DNA of 51,984 nucleotides. It comes from an uncultured Acholeplasmatales bacterium. GTDB taxonomy: Bacteria; Bacillota_I; Bacilli_A; Acholeplasmatales; UBA5453. Location of the stretch: NCBI GenBank assembly GCA_927433595.1, contig CAKMJY010000012.1:1-51984 (forward strand), read 5' to 3'. Below the pieces are notes generated by a model that worked only from the letters and a program-made list of their open reading frames with translations, did not search any database and had not been told where the DNA came from. The translations under genes and the position numbers were made by a program. This document shows, piece after piece, positions 33,962 through 42,901 of the stretch; the stretch's first letter is position 1; the number at the start of each line of letters is the position of its first letter.

Positions 33962-34660
33962 TTATAAGTCCTCCTTCACTTCAAAGCTTGGGATGACACC
34001 TAATACTTGAATATCAAAATCCGCTTCGATTTCTTCTTTGGTTCTATAGGTGTTATTGGTTAATTCTTTGACTAATACAATACCAACACCTAAGATACCA
34101 CCTAATAGCACACCAATGATCACAAACAGTGGTTTATTTGGTGAGGCGTATGTGCCGGTTTTCGCAACCGTGGTTGGATCACTGATTTTACCAGCAAATG
34201 ATGAAAAGGTTGGGTTGTTTTCTGCAATGTCTCTTGCTGAGGCAATGATTTGATTTGCAACATCTTTAGCCAACTCAGGGTCTTCATTTTGATAGGTAAC
34301 ATAAACGAAGAACGTTGTGTTAGAAGAGGTAATGGTTAACCCATTTCTCAATTCTGATGTAGACATATCCAGATTAAGTGTTTCAATCACGTCATCTAAG
34401 ACGATATCTTTTTTCATAAACTCTGCGATTGATGGGACCAAACGAAGTGCTGTATTATAGTCAAATCCGAGTTCACCAGATGATTCTACTTGGACAATGA
34501 CATCTGATCTTGATTCATACATTGGGGTCGCAATTCTAAACGCGTAGATAAAAGCTACGGCTGCGATTAAGACGGTTGAAATCCCAATGAATAGCCAGTT
34601 TTTAAGTAATAAGTTAACGAGCTCAATTAGGCTAAGTCCTTTTTCTTCTTGATTTTCCAT
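33962..34660 (-). CDS. Wzz/CpsC-type chain-length regulator and kinase activator
   Basis: A 232-residue membrane protein with two helices (about 22-45 and 176-197) enclosing an external domain of about 130 residues, the Wzz plan. The N-terminus LSLIELVNLLLKNW and the Tyr/Pro-containing MYESRSDVIV after the first helix are typical, and the short cytosolic tail (TYRTKEEIEADFDIQVLGVIP) is the part that activates BY-kinases. The kinase gene starts 1 bp after its stop. An AAGGAG site precedes the ATG. In a wall-less cell the regulated product may be a glycolipid or capsule (inference). Confidence 0.88.
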   Translation of the reverse strand: MENQEEKGLSLIELVNLLLKNWLFIGISTVLIAAVAFIYAFRIATPMYESRSDVIVQVESSGELGFDYNTALRLVPSIAEFMKKDIVLDDVIETLNLDMSTSELRNGLTITSSNTTFFVYVTYQNEDPELAKDVANQIIASARDIAENNPTFSSFAGKISDPTTVAKTGTYASPNKPLFVIIGVLLGGILGVGIVLVKELTNNTYRTKEEIEADFDIQVLGVIPSFEVKEDL

Positions 34661-34708
34661 AAAAATCTCCTTTATTAAATAACACGTGATGTCTTTTCTT
34701 ATAAATCA

Positions 34709-34728
34709 ATTATAGCACACGTATGTGC
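34709..34728 (-). promoter_or_regulatory. Extended -10 promoter with operator-like dyad before the Wzz/kinase operon
   Basis: TGCTATAAT at 34709-34717 is the same extended -10 as at 7412. Overlapping its upstream side is the dyad GCACACGTATGTGC (34715-34728; arms GCACA/TGTGC). A repressor bound there would cover the polymerase site. Confidence 0.55.
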
Positions 34729-34776
34729 GATAATCTAGTTATATAAAAAGGCATAATTTGATTAAATACTTCAAAA

Positions 34777-36528
34777 TTATTTGGTTTTATGCATTAAGTC
34801 GATGACTTTATCAATATCTTTCTTAACCGCTTCAAGCGAGGTCATCCAGAATGCTTTATCTGTGACATCAATGCCCATTGATTTAGCCGCATCTTCAACG
34901 CTTGCTTTACCTGTTAAGGCTAGTAAGTTGTCATAGTTCTTTAAGAATGCTTCAGGGTTTTGTTCATAAAGGGCATATAAACCTTTACCGAATAATAATC
35001 CAAAGGCATATGGGAAGTTATAGTAATTTAAGCCTGCACTATAATAATGACCTTTATTTAACCACATATATGGGTGAAGATTGTTTTCATCTAATCCATC
35101 TTGATAGGCTTGTTTTTGTGCATCTAGCATAAATGATTTCATCTGGTCTTTTGAGATTGGCATACCTGCATGTTCAAATAGTTTGTTTTCAAACATATAG
35201 CGAGACAAAATATCAATGATGACTTGCGTGTCGCCTTGAAGGGATATTTCTAAGACGCTTAATCTTTCTTCATCTGTATTTAACCCTGCATATAATTTGT
35301 TCATGACGATGGTTTCACAGAAGATGGATGCCGTTTCTGCCAAAGGCATTGGATAACTCCAGTTGAGTGGTGCTTCATTTGAAATCACATCACCATGATA
35401 ACCATGGCCAAGTTCATGTGCCAATGTCGATACATCTGATAAAGAACCAGTGAAGTTCAATAAGAATCTGGATTGCTTAATTTGAGGTTGATTTGAACAG
35501 AAAGCCCCACCACGTTTACCTTTTTTAGGGAAGGCATCGATCCAATGGTTATCAAAAGCACGCTTCGCAAAGTCCCCTAAGCGGCTAGAAAAACCATAGA
35601 AGGCATCTAACACGGTTGTTTGAGCTTCTTCGAATGTATAGGACTTACTTAACTTACCGATTGGGGCGAATAAGTCATAAAATGGCAAACCATTTTCATG
35701 ACCTAAATAAGCTGCTTTTTCTTTTAGGTAGTTTGCGAAATGTGGTCTATAAGACATCATCGCTTCAATCATCGCATCTAAGGTCTTTTTTTCCATATGA
35801 GAAGACTCTAACGTCTTTTCAAGTGCACTTTCATACCCTCTTAATTGATTCATCTCGACGACTTCGCGCTTGATGTTTGATAAACTCATTGATACTGCAT
35901 CGGCGATTGGTTCATAGCTTTTAAGTTCAGCTTCATACGCTTGTTTTCTAACTTGTTGACTATTATCATAGGCTAAGTTTCTAACTTCGCTTAAAGTGAT
36001 GGTTTGATCGCCCATTTGAACGTTTAAGTTCGCGGTTAATACACCTTGAAGTTGTTGCCATTGGCTAGATGCGATTTGACGCATCTTCGAATAAAGCACT
36101 TCTTCAGCTTCACTCAATAAATGGGATGCTGATTTTTGTTCAAGGGTTAAAACATATAAATATTGGTTAACCAGTGCACTCTCTTTGGCTAGTGCTTTTA
36201 AATCTAAATCTTTGATAAATCTAGTCATTAACACATTTTCTTTTGTAACCGAAGAGAATAGTTTTTGAAGTTTCGCCATGTAAGACAGCGCTTCTTGGTT
36301 AGTCACATCCGTTGCTGAGGTTAAGGATGCGAAGGCATATAAGTTATGAACCAAGGTTTCAGTTTCTTCTTGAAATCTTAAGTATGCTTCTAGTAAGGCT
36401 AAATCTGATAAATGATCGTCATTCTTAACCAATGCTTTATATGCATCTAGTTTTTGGGCGAATGTGTCTAAGTCTTTTTGATATGTATCGTCAAAGCCTT
36501 TGTATAAATCATTTAAATTCCAATTCAT
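34777..36528 (-). CDS. pepF: Oligoendopeptidase F
   Basis: A 583-residue cytosolic zinc metallopeptidase of family M3B that trims oligopeptides of about 7-17 residues. The zinc motif is TLAHELGHGYHGD (HExxH), with the third ligand Glu in the ETASIFCETIV helix. The N-terminal oligopeptidase F helices and the C-terminal HYYSAGLNYYNFPYAFG segment are present. The length is close to Bacillus/Lactococcus PepF (about 600). It starts 1 bp after the uvrB stop with GAGGA upstream, so the two are co-transcribed although functionally unrelated. Confidence 0.93.
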   Translation of the reverse strand: MNWNLNDLYKGFDDTYQKDLDTFAQKLDAYKALVKNDDHLSDLALLEAYLRFQEETETLVHNLYAFASLTSATDVTNQEALSYMAKLQKLFSSVTKENVLMTRFIKDLDLKALAKESALVNQYLYVLTLEQKSASHLLSEAEEVLYSKMRQIASSQWQQLQGVLTANLNVQMGDQTITLSEVRNLAYDNSQQVRKQAYEAELKSYEPIADAVSMSLSNIKREVVEMNQLRGYESALEKTLESSHMEKKTLDAMIEAMMSYRPHFANYLKEKAAYLGHENGLPFYDLFAPIGKLSKSYTFEEAQTTVLDAFYGFSSRLGDFAKRAFDNHWIDAFPKKGKRGGAFCSNQPQIKQSRFLLNFTGSLSDVSTLAHELGHGYHGDVISNEAPLNWSYPMPLAETASIFCETIVMNKLYAGLNTDEERLSVLEISLQGDTQVIIDILSRYMFENKLFEHAGMPISKDQMKSFMLDAQKQAYQDGLDENNLHPYMWLNKGHYYSAGLNYYNFPYAFGLLFGKGLYALYEQNPEAFLKNYDNLLALTGKASVEDAAKSMGIDVTDKAFWMTSLEAVKKDIDKVIDLMHKTK

Positions 36529-36529
36529 G

Positions 36530-38497
36530 TTAGTGTCCTCTTTCCGCTTTCAGTTCAAAGAGTTGGTCTCTTAGTTCTGTTGCTAATTCGAAATCTAAGT
36601 TCTTAGCGGCTTGTTTCATGTCGCGTTCTAATCTTAGGATTTCTCTATCTATATCTTTCTTCGTATATTTCTTCTTAGGTGTGTCATCTTCAATGTCTTG
36701 TTTCATCTTGATGTCATCACGAATATCTTTTTTAATGGTGACTGGTGTAACGCCCCATTTTTCGTTAAATTCTAACTGAATTTGACGACGTCTGTTGGTT
36801 TCATTGATTGCTTTTTCCATGGCGTCACTGATGTGGTCTGCATACATGATGACATGACCATTTAGGTTTCTAGCTGCTCTACCGATGGTTTGAATTAAAC
36901 TTCTTTCACTTCTTAAGAAGCCTTGTTTATCGGCATCTAAGATGGCAACTAAGGATACTTCAGGTAAATCTAGACCTTCTCTTAATAGGTTAATCCCGAT
37001 TAAGACATCGTATTTACCAATTCTTAAATCTCTGAGTATCACGATACGTTCCAATGACTTAATCTCTGAGTGGAGATAAGCGACTTTTAAGCCTAGTTTC
37101 TTGAAATAAGCGGTTAAATCTTCACTCATCTTGATCGTGAGGGTTGTGACCAACACACGTTCATTATTGGTGATACGTTTGATGATTTCGGCGTATAAGT
37201 CGTCGATTTGTCCAAACGATTTTCTGACCTCAATTTCAGGGTCAATTAGATAAGTAGGTCTGATGATTTGCTCAATGATTGGGAATCCTTTCGATAACTC
37301 ATAATCCCCTGGTGTTGCCGATAGATAGATGACATTATCGAGCTTTTGTTCAAATTCATCGAATTTGAGTGGTCTGTTATCTAGTGCACTTGGTAGTCTA
37401 AATCCATAATCTACCAAGGTTGTTTTTCTTGATCTATCCCCGTTATACATCCCTCTAACCTGTGATACCGTCACGTGGGACTCATCGATGATAAGCAAGA
37501 AATCTCTATTAAAGAAATCAATTAGGGTTGCTGGTGTTTCGCCTTCTTCTTTTAATGCTAAATGTCTAGAGTAGTTTTCAACCCCAGGACACACACCAAT
37601 TTCTTCAAGCATTTCAATATCATATTTGGTACGCATTTGAATGCGTTCCGCTTCTAGTGGTTTTTCGTCATCTTTAAAATACAAAATGCGTTCTTGAAGT
37701 TCATTTTTAATCCGTCTAATGGATTCTTTCAGTTTTTCTTTATTCGTCATGAAGTGGGTTGCCGGGAATATGGTGACATAATCTAGTGATTCAATGGCTG
37801 TCCCTGTTAGGACGTCAAACCGTCTGATTCGGTCTATTTCATCACCAAAGAATTCTATTCGAATCCCATTTTCTCGTTGGTTTGAGGGAATGATTTCTAC
37901 AGAATCGCCTCTGACTCTAAAAGTACCTCTATGAAAATCAATATCATTGCGTTGATAGGTTAGTTCCACTAACTTATTGAGTAGTTGATTACGCTTCATT
38001 GTATCGCCAACTCTGGCAAACACGATGGAGTTTTTATAATCATCTGGGTCACCAATCCCATAAATACAGGATACGGATGCGACGACGATGACATCGTCCC
38101 GTTCTAGCAAGGACGCAGTGGCGCTATGCCTCATTTCATCGATTTCATCGTTAATAGAGGCATCTTTTTCAATATAGGTATCCGAGGTCACGACATATGC
38201 CTCTGGTTGATAATAATCATAATAAGAAATAAAATATTCGACTCTATTTTCTGGGAAAAATGATTTTAACTCACTATAGAGTTGTCCCGCTAAGGTTTTA
38301 TTGTGTGCTAAGACTAACGTTTTCTTACCCATTTTTTCAATGATGTTACTGATGGTAAATGTTTTACCAGTCCCTGTAGCACCTCTTAATACTTGTTGTT
38401 TTAACCCTTTTTCAAAGTTATTGGATAAAGTCTCAATCGCTTCGATTTGGTCACCCATTGGTTTGTATGGGGCTACAAGTTTAAATTTAGACAACAT
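36530..38497 (-). CDS. uvrB: Excinuclease ABC subunit B
   Basis: The 655-residue helicase-like subunit of nucleotide excision repair, which checks damage handed over by UvrA and recruits UvrC. Walker [10 protein letters not shown], the beta-hairpin region [12 protein letters not shown], the DESHV box, helicase motif [11 protein letters not shown] and a C-terminal UVR domain ([21 protein letters not shown], split here only for mention) are all recognisable. GTG 38503 and ATG 38500 are alternative starts; ATG 38497 has the best spacing (5 nt) from AGGAAG. uvrA and uvrC are not in the window. Confidence 0.96.
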   Translation of the reverse strand: MLSKFKLVAPYKPMGDQIEAIETLSNNFEKGLKQQVLRGATGTGKTFTISNIIEKMGKKTLVLAHNKTLAGQLYSELKSFFPENRVEYFISYYDYYQPEAYVVTSDTYIEKDASINDEIDEMRHSATASLLERDDVIVVASVSCIYGIGDPDDYKNSIVFARVGDTMKRNQLLNKLVELTYQRNDIDFHRGTFRVRGDSVEIIPSNQRENGIRIEFFGDEIDRIRRFDVLTGTAIESLDYVTIFPATHFMTNKEKLKESIRRIKNELQERILYFKDDEKPLEAERIQMRTKYDIEMLEEIGVCPGVENYSRHLALKEEGETPATLIDFFNRDFLLIIDESHVTVSQVRGMYNGDRSRKTTLVDYGFRLPSALDNRPLKFDEFEQKLDNVIYLSATPGDYELSKGFPIIEQIIRPTYLIDPEIEVRKSFGQIDDLYAEIIKRITNNERVLVTTLTIKMSEDLTAYFKKLGLKVAYLHSEIKSLERIVILRDLRIGKYDVLIGINLLREGLDLPEVSLVAILDADKQGFLRSERSLIQTIGRAARNLNGHVIMYADHISDAMEKAINETNRRRQIQLEFNEKWGVTPVTIKKDIRDDIKMKQDIEDDTPKKKYTKKDIDREILRLERDMKQAAKNLDFELATELRDQLFELKAERGH

Positions 38498-38533
38498 CAT
38501 CACTTCCTTTTATGGACTATTATACATAATAGT

Positions 38534-38560
38534 TAGAAAAAAAGCACGACATTCGTGCTT
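38534..38560 (-). terminator. Terminator of the Na/Pi cotransporter gene
   Basis: AAGCACGA / TCGTGCTT, an 8-bp stem with a 3-base loop, then TTTTTTT on the minus strand; it overlaps the stop codon. The uvrB-pepF unit follows about 40 bp later. Confidence 0.85.
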
Positions 38561-40259
38561 AATTTAGGCTATTATCTTCTGTATCGAGTCTTGAGACACG
38601 TAGTGGGTTGATAATATTTTCTGCGATATTTTTCAAGTGATCGCCAATGCGTTCCATGTTAGATAAGATTTCGACATAGTTTGTATTAGATGTAAACGTA
38701 AATAAGCCTTCTTTTAAACGTTCAACATAGTTAAATCTGAATTTTTCTTGAAGTTTATCGGTTAAGTCTTCATACTCAATGGCTAACTTAGCTTTCTCAA
38801 CATCGTTATAGATAAATGATGCCAATGTCACATCAAACATTTCTTCCAATACTTTATAGAAATGGCTCAAATCTTCCACTGCTGCATCTGTTAAGGTTTG
38901 GTTCTCATCATAACGATTTTTGAAGAATCCGACTAAATTGGTTAGGTGGTCTCCGATACGCTCAAAGTCTCTAATCGTATCTAAGTCTCTGGATAATCGT
39001 TTAGAGTCTTTTTCAGATAACTCATTGTTTCTAACTAAGGTAATCATATAGTCATGTAGACGTTTATCATAATCGTCTAATGTGCGTTCAAGCTTATCTG
39101 CTTTTTCTTCCACATCTGCTGTATTTTGGAAGCTATAGCGCTTCGTTAATAAGAAATATTGTTTGGATAAATCACCCATTCTATTGATGCCTTTTTTAAC
39201 ATAATAAAGGGCTAATGACGGTGTTTCTTGAAGTAAGGATTCATTGAAGATGACTTGTAGTTCATCTGTGTATGGTTTATCCTTAATTAGCCATTTCGAA
39301 ATCCTAATCATGTGGTCCATGAAATAGAATAATAAAATCGATGTGACGATGTTCATAAACATATGCGCAAATGCCAAGGTTGACATAGAGAATGGTTCTA
39401 AGAATGTTAATTCTACCCATGCAACTAGATGGTAGTAAGGCCATAAGAAGATTAAGAATACAACCGTCCCAAACACATTAAACATGATGTGGATGGATGA
39501 GAAACGTTTGGCTTCTAGTGACCCATTAATAGCTGCGATAACGCTTGTAATGGTTGTCCCGATATTGGCACCTAAAATCAATGGTAATGCACCAATGAGT
39601 GAGAATGTCACGACACCACTTTCAGCATTCAAGTGATACAGTTTTTGAATGATCCCGATTGCGGCCGATGAACTCTGAACGAATGCCGTAAATAATGTCC
39701 CAAACGATACACCAAATAACCAGAAAGCCCCATTGGATGTGTCTGAAAATAAGAAGAATAAATCTTGGACCATATCATTTGCGACAATGGTTTTTAACCC
39801 ATCACCCATGACTTCTAGTCCAAAGAATATTAACCCGAAGCCCAATAAAGTTGTCCCAAGGTTTCTAATCAACTTACGTTTAAAGAAGAATAACATCACG
39901 ACTGCGATGAAAATCATCAATAGCGCATAATCGGCAATTGGTAAACCGATTAAAATGGAAGTCATCGTGGTCCCGATGTTTGCCCCAAAAACCATACCTA
40001 CTGCCTGTTTTAATGTCATCAATCCAGCGCTAACTAATCCGATTACTAAAACCGTTGTACCAGAAGAGGTTTGAAGTAAAACGGTAATCAAAAACCCCAT
40101 CAAAATGGCTTTTAGTGGTGTATTGGTTGTCTTTTCAATCAACATGCGCATTTTATTGCCAGCTGAACGTTTTAACCCTTCACCCATTAAATCGATACCA
40201 TAAAGGAATAACCCCAATCCACCTAGTACCATTAAAATATTCATGGTCATTTCATTCAT
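38559..40259 (-). CDS. Na+/phosphate cotransporter, NptA/PhoU-domain type
   Basis: A 566-residue membrane protein of the Na/Pi cotransporter family (PF02690). Two repeated transport motifs are visible: LLQTSSGTTVLVIGL in the first half and FVQSSSAAIGI in the second (the QSS/QTS signature). GANIGTT occurs in both repeats. About nine membrane helices end near residue 340, and the C-terminal 220 residues are PhoU-like helical bundles with RDFERIGDHLTNL and NMERIGDHLKNI motifs. It imports phosphate with Na+. The frame opens at 40292; ATG 40259 has AAGGGGAT upstream. Expression must pass the hairpin at 40291-40318. Confidence 0.9.
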   Translation of the reverse strand: MNEMTMNILMVLGGLGLFLYGIDLMGEGLKRSAGNKMRMLIEKTTNTPLKAILMGFLITVLLQTSSGTTVLVIGLVSAGLMTLKQAVGMVFGANIGTTMTSILIGLPIADYALLMIFIAVVMLFFFKRKLIRNLGTTLLGFGLIFFGLEVMGDGLKTIVANDMVQDLFFLFSDTSNGAFWLFGVSFGTLFTAFVQSSSAAIGIIQKLYHLNAESGVVTFSLIGALPLILGANIGTTITSVIAAINGSLEAKRFSSIHIMFNVFGTVVFLIFLWPYYHLVAWVELTFLEPFSMSTLAFAHMFMNIVTSILLFYFMDHMIRISKWLIKDKPYTDELQVIFNESLLQETPSLALYYVKKGINRMGDLSKQYFLLTKRYSFQNTADVEEKADKLERTLDDYDKRLHDYMITLVRNNELSEKDSKRLSRDLDTIRDFERIGDHLTNLVGFFKNRYDENQTLTDAAVEDLSHFYKVLEEMFDVTLASFIYNDVEKAKLAIEYEDLTDKLQEKFRFNYVERLKEGLFTFTSNTNYVEILSNMERIGDHLKNIAENIINPLRVSRLDTEDNSLN

Positions 40260-40290
40260 ATAATAATCCCCTTTTTCTAAAATAAAAATC

Positions 40291-40318
40291 AAAAAAAGAT
40301 GCTAAAAAATAGCACCTT
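40291..40318 (-). terminator. Terminator or attenuator between pfkA and the Na/Pi gene
   Basis: AAGGTGCTA / TAGCATCTT, a 9-bp stem with a 5-base loop and one G-U pair, then TTTTTTT on the minus strand. Only about 30 bp separate it from the Na/Pi start codon, too few for a promoter, so the transporter gene must be read through it. Confidence 0.75.
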
Positions 40319-40394
40319 TTAAAGTCCCCAAACTTAAACACGACAGCTCTTTTAAAGCTTTAATATTCAATATTGTGTTTGAATATTGTTTCAT
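40302..40394 (-). CDS. Possible 30-codon leader peptide
   Basis: An ATG frame of 30 codons ending in TAG, starting MKQYSNTILN. It has a very good AGGTGATC site 3-5 nt upstream and ends inside the terminator-like hairpin. The peptide has no run of one amino acid, so classical amino-acid attenuation is not indicated. A 9-bp hairpin (AATATTCAA / TTGAATATT) lies within its first codons at about 40362-40387. It could be a true leader or a chance frame. Confidence 0.35.
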   Translation of the reverse strand: MKQYSNTILNIKALKELSCLSLGTLKGAIF

Positions 40395-40422
40395 ATGATC
40401 ACCTAGACGATAATGTTAGAAT

Positions 40423-41373
40423 TTATTGAAGTTTGCTAACCAATTGGTATAGTTCTTCTGTTGATTCATTGTTCATAGAAAGTACTTCTTTAAATGGTAA
40501 GTAAATCATCTTTGAATTCATTTCGCCGATGGCAACCCCAGTGATACCTCTATTGATTAAGTCAATGGCATATGCACCCATTCTGCCAGCTAGGATTCTG
40601 TCCTGTGCGGTTGGTGAACCACCTCTTTGGACATAACCTAAGACAGTTGCGCGGCATGCAAATCCACTCTTTTCGGTTATTTCTTCTGCTAAATCATGTA
40701 CGTTTGTAATGTTTTCTGTAATCACGATGATGGCATTTCTTCTGCCTTCACTCTTGTGTACTTTTAGTTTTTCAATCAAGGTTGGTTTATCCAGTGGATG
40801 GTCTTTCGTGATGATGAATTCAGCCCCACAGCTTAATCCAGCCATGACTGCTAAATCGCCACAATCTCTACCCATGGTTTCAACCAGTGAACAACGTTGA
40901 TGTGAAGATGCGGTGTCTCTGAGTTTATCGATGGCATCGACGATTGTATTGAGCGCTGTATGAAAACCAATCGTATAATCGGTTCCAGCTAAATCATTAT
41001 CGATGGTCCCAGGAATCCCAATGACTGGAAACCCCATTTCGGTTAAGGCTTGTGCACCTCTATAAGTCCCATCCCCACCAATTGCCACCAAACAATCAAT
41101 GCCGAGCTTTTTCATATTCGAAACAGCTTGTTCCCTGACACTTAATTCTTTAAATTCAGGTAACCTTGCGGTACCTAAAATTGTGCCACCTTTTTGAAGG
41201 ATTTCTGAAACGCTCTTTCTGGTCATTTTTTCAAAATTACCATTAACCAACCCTTGATAGCCATCCATGACGCCATAAACTTCGTGTCCACTATTGAGAC
41301 CTGCTCTAACGACTGCACGGATTGCAGGGTTCATACCTGGGGCATCGCCACCAGAAGTTAATACTGCTATTTT
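40423..41373 (-). CDS. pfkA: 6-phosphofructokinase, ATP-dependent
   Basis: A 316-residue ATP-PFK (319 in E. coli) that commits fructose 6-phosphate to glycolysis. Seen: LTSGGDAPGMN, IGGDGTYRGA with Gly after GGD as in ATP enzymes, PGTIDNDL with the catalytic Asp, ETMGRDCGDL and GYVQRGGSPTAQDR. The longest frame starts at ATG 41397, but that ATG lies at the -10 box (41399-41404) and would be upstream of the expected transcript start. The TTG at 41373 has GGGGTGG 5 nt before it and gives the family N-terminus (KIAVLTSGGD), so I use it. Confidence 0.93.
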   Translation of the reverse strand, partial: KIAVLTSGGDAPGMNPAIRAVVRAGLNSGHEVYGVMDGYQGLVNGNFEKMTRKSVSEILQKGGTILGTARLPEFKELSVREQAVSNMKKLGIDCLVAIGGDGTYRGAQALTEMGFPVIGIPGTIDNDLAGTDYTIGFHTALNTIVDAIDKLRDTASSHQRCSLVETMGRDCGDLAVMAGLSCGAEFIITKDHPLDKPTLIEKLKVHKSEGRRNAIIVITENITNVHDLAEEITEKSGFACRATVLGYVQRGGSPTAQDRILAGRMGAYAIDLINRGITGVAIGEMNSKMIYLPFKEVLSMNNESTEELYQLVSKLQ

Positions 41374-41398
41374 CAATATACCACCCCAAATCGCCATT

Positions 41399-41407
41399 AT
41401 TATATCA
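41399..41407 (-). promoter_or_regulatory. Extended -10 promoter of pfkA
   Basis: TGATATAAT on the minus strand. Transcription would begin about 41392, which rules out the ATG at 41397 and supports the TTG start at 41373. Confidence 0.7.
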
Positions 41408-41449
41408 TTTTTATGGGATGTTTTTACTGCTTTTTTACAAACTTAAACT

Positions 41450-41463
41450 AGAAATCGTTTTCT
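41450..41463 (+). promoter_or_regulatory. cre-like operator between the two phosphofructokinase genes
   Basis: AGAAATCGTTTTCT matches the CcpA consensus TGWAANCGNTNWCA at 12 of 14 positions; only the outer bases differ. It overlaps the -35 region of the plus-strand gene (its probable -10 is TATGAT at 41484-41489) and lies about 43 bp upstream of the pfkA -10 box. Confidence 0.45.
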
Positions 41464-41529
41464 TACAGTATTTTCTACCCTATTATGATAAAATGTTAAC
41501 GAAACACGAATGAAAGGATGCATATATAT

Positions 41530-42774
41530 ATGAAAAACTTAAAAGGGGCCGCAATTTTAGGCCAATCAGGTGGACCTACTAGCGTCATTAACGCAAGTGC
41601 TGCCGGCGTATTTTTAGAAGCTTTAAAACAAGAAAACATTACAGCTGTTTATGGTGCAGCTCATGGTATCAAAGGGATCTTAGATGAACAATTCTATGAC
41701 ATGTCAAAAGAAGACATCAAAGAATTAGAATTATTAAAGAATACCCCATCATCTGCAATCGGTTCAGTCCGTTATAAATTAAAACCATTAAAGAAAGACC
41801 CAAGTGATTATGAAAGATTACTTGAAGTATTTAAAAAATACAACATCCGTTATTTCTTCTATAACGGTGGTAACGACTCAATGGATACATGCAATAAGAT
41901 CAGCAAATACTTCAAGAGTGCTGGTTGGGATTGTAATGTCATGGGTGTACCTAAAACCATCGATAACGACTTAACAGGCACTGACCACTGCCCAGGCTAT
42001 GGTTCAGCTGCTAAGTATGTTGCTACTACATTAATGGAACTTTACCATGATGCGACTGTTTATAACACACCAATGGTCACTGTTGTTGAAGTCATGGGTA
42101 GAAATGCTGGTTGGTTAACAGCTGCTGCACAACTTGCAGTTGCTAAAGGTCAAGGACCAGACTTAATCTATCTACCAGAAGTTGTATTTGATTATGACCA
42201 ATTCTATACAGACGTTGAAAAAGTTGTTGCTAGAAAAGGCAAAGCCATCATCGTTGTATCTGAAGGCATTAAAGATGCAGATGGTAAATATGTACCTGAA
42301 CATTACTCAAGCCTATCTACTGACTCATTCGGTCATGCGCAATTAGGTGGTACTGCTTCTATCTTAGCAGAACAAATCAAAGAAAGATTAAACGTCAAAG
42401 TACGTTCAATCGAATTCTCATTACTACAAAGAAGTGCTGCACACTTAGCGTCTAAAGTAGACGTTAAAGAAGCTTACATGGCTGGTGTTAAAGCCGTTAG
42501 AGCCGCAGTACGTGGTACAACAGATAAAATGGTTGGTTTTGAAAGAGTATCTTCAAACCCATATAAGATTAAATACAAATTAGTATCATTATCTAAAGCA
42601 GCTAACACTGAAAAGAAAGTGCCAGCTGAATGGATTTTACCTAACGGTCAAGGTTTAACTCAAGATTATGTGGATTATGCATTACCATTAATCCAAGGAG
42701 ACGACAAAGCACCGCTAGTTGATGGTCTTCCAAGATTTGCTCAACTTAAAAAAGTATTTGTTGAAAAGAAATAA
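41530..42774 (+). CDS. pfp: Pyrophosphate-dependent 6-phosphofructokinase
   Basis: A 414-residue PFK of the PPi-using class, reversible and saving ATP. Seen: ILGQSGGPTSVIN, YNGGNDSMDT where Asp stands in the position that is Gly in ATP enzymes (GGDGT), PKTIDNDL with catalytic residues, EVMGRNAGWLTAA and LQRSAAHLAS. Acholeplasma is known for PPi-dependent PFK activity. The frame opens at 41518; ATG 41530 gives the natural start, with AAAGGA about 11 nt upstream, a rather long spacing. It is divergent from pfkA and ends in a hairpin. Confidence 0.92.
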   Translation: MKNLKGAAILGQSGGPTSVINASAAGVFLEALKQENITAVYGAAHGIKGILDEQFYDMSKEDIKELELLKNTPSSAIGSVRYKLKPLKKDPSDYERLLEVFKKYNIRYFFYNGGNDSMDTCNKISKYFKSAGWDCNVMGVPKTIDNDLTGTDHCPGYGSAAKYVATTLMELYHDATVYNTPMVTVVEVMGRNAGWLTAAAQLAVAKGQGPDLIYLPEVVFDYDQFYTDVEKVVARKGKAIIVVSEGIKDADGKYVPEHYSSLSTDSFGHAQLGGTASILAEQIKERLNVKVRSIEFSLLQRSAAHLASKVDVKEAYMAGVKAVRAAVRGTTDKMVGFERVSSNPYKIKYKLVSLSKAANTEKKVPAEWILPNGQGLTQDYVDYALPLIQGDDKAPLVDGLPRFAQLKKVFVEKK

Positions 42775-42793
42775 CCAATTAACTCAATAAATC

Positions 42794-42826
42794 AAAACAC
42801 TTCTGTCAAAGGAAGTGTTTTTTTTA
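42794..42826 (+). terminator. Terminator of the PPi-PFK gene
   Basis: AAAACACTTC / GAAGTGTTTT, a 10-bp stem with an 8-base loop, then eight or more Ts. Confidence 0.88.
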
Positions 42827-42847
42827 TTGATAAGCGAATGAATCCAC

Positions 42848-42880
42848 TTGTTAAATGTACAAAAATCATTATAATTTAAC
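42848..42880 (+). promoter_or_regulatory. Promoter of the first cation exchanger
   Basis: TTGTTA (42848-42853), a 16-bp spacer and TATAAT (42870-42875). A 7-bp inverted repeat GTTAAAT / ATTTAAC (42850-42856 and 42874-42880) overlaps both boxes and could be an operator. Confidence 0.65.
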
Positions 42881-42901
42881 TTGTATATAAGGAGATATTA
42901 T

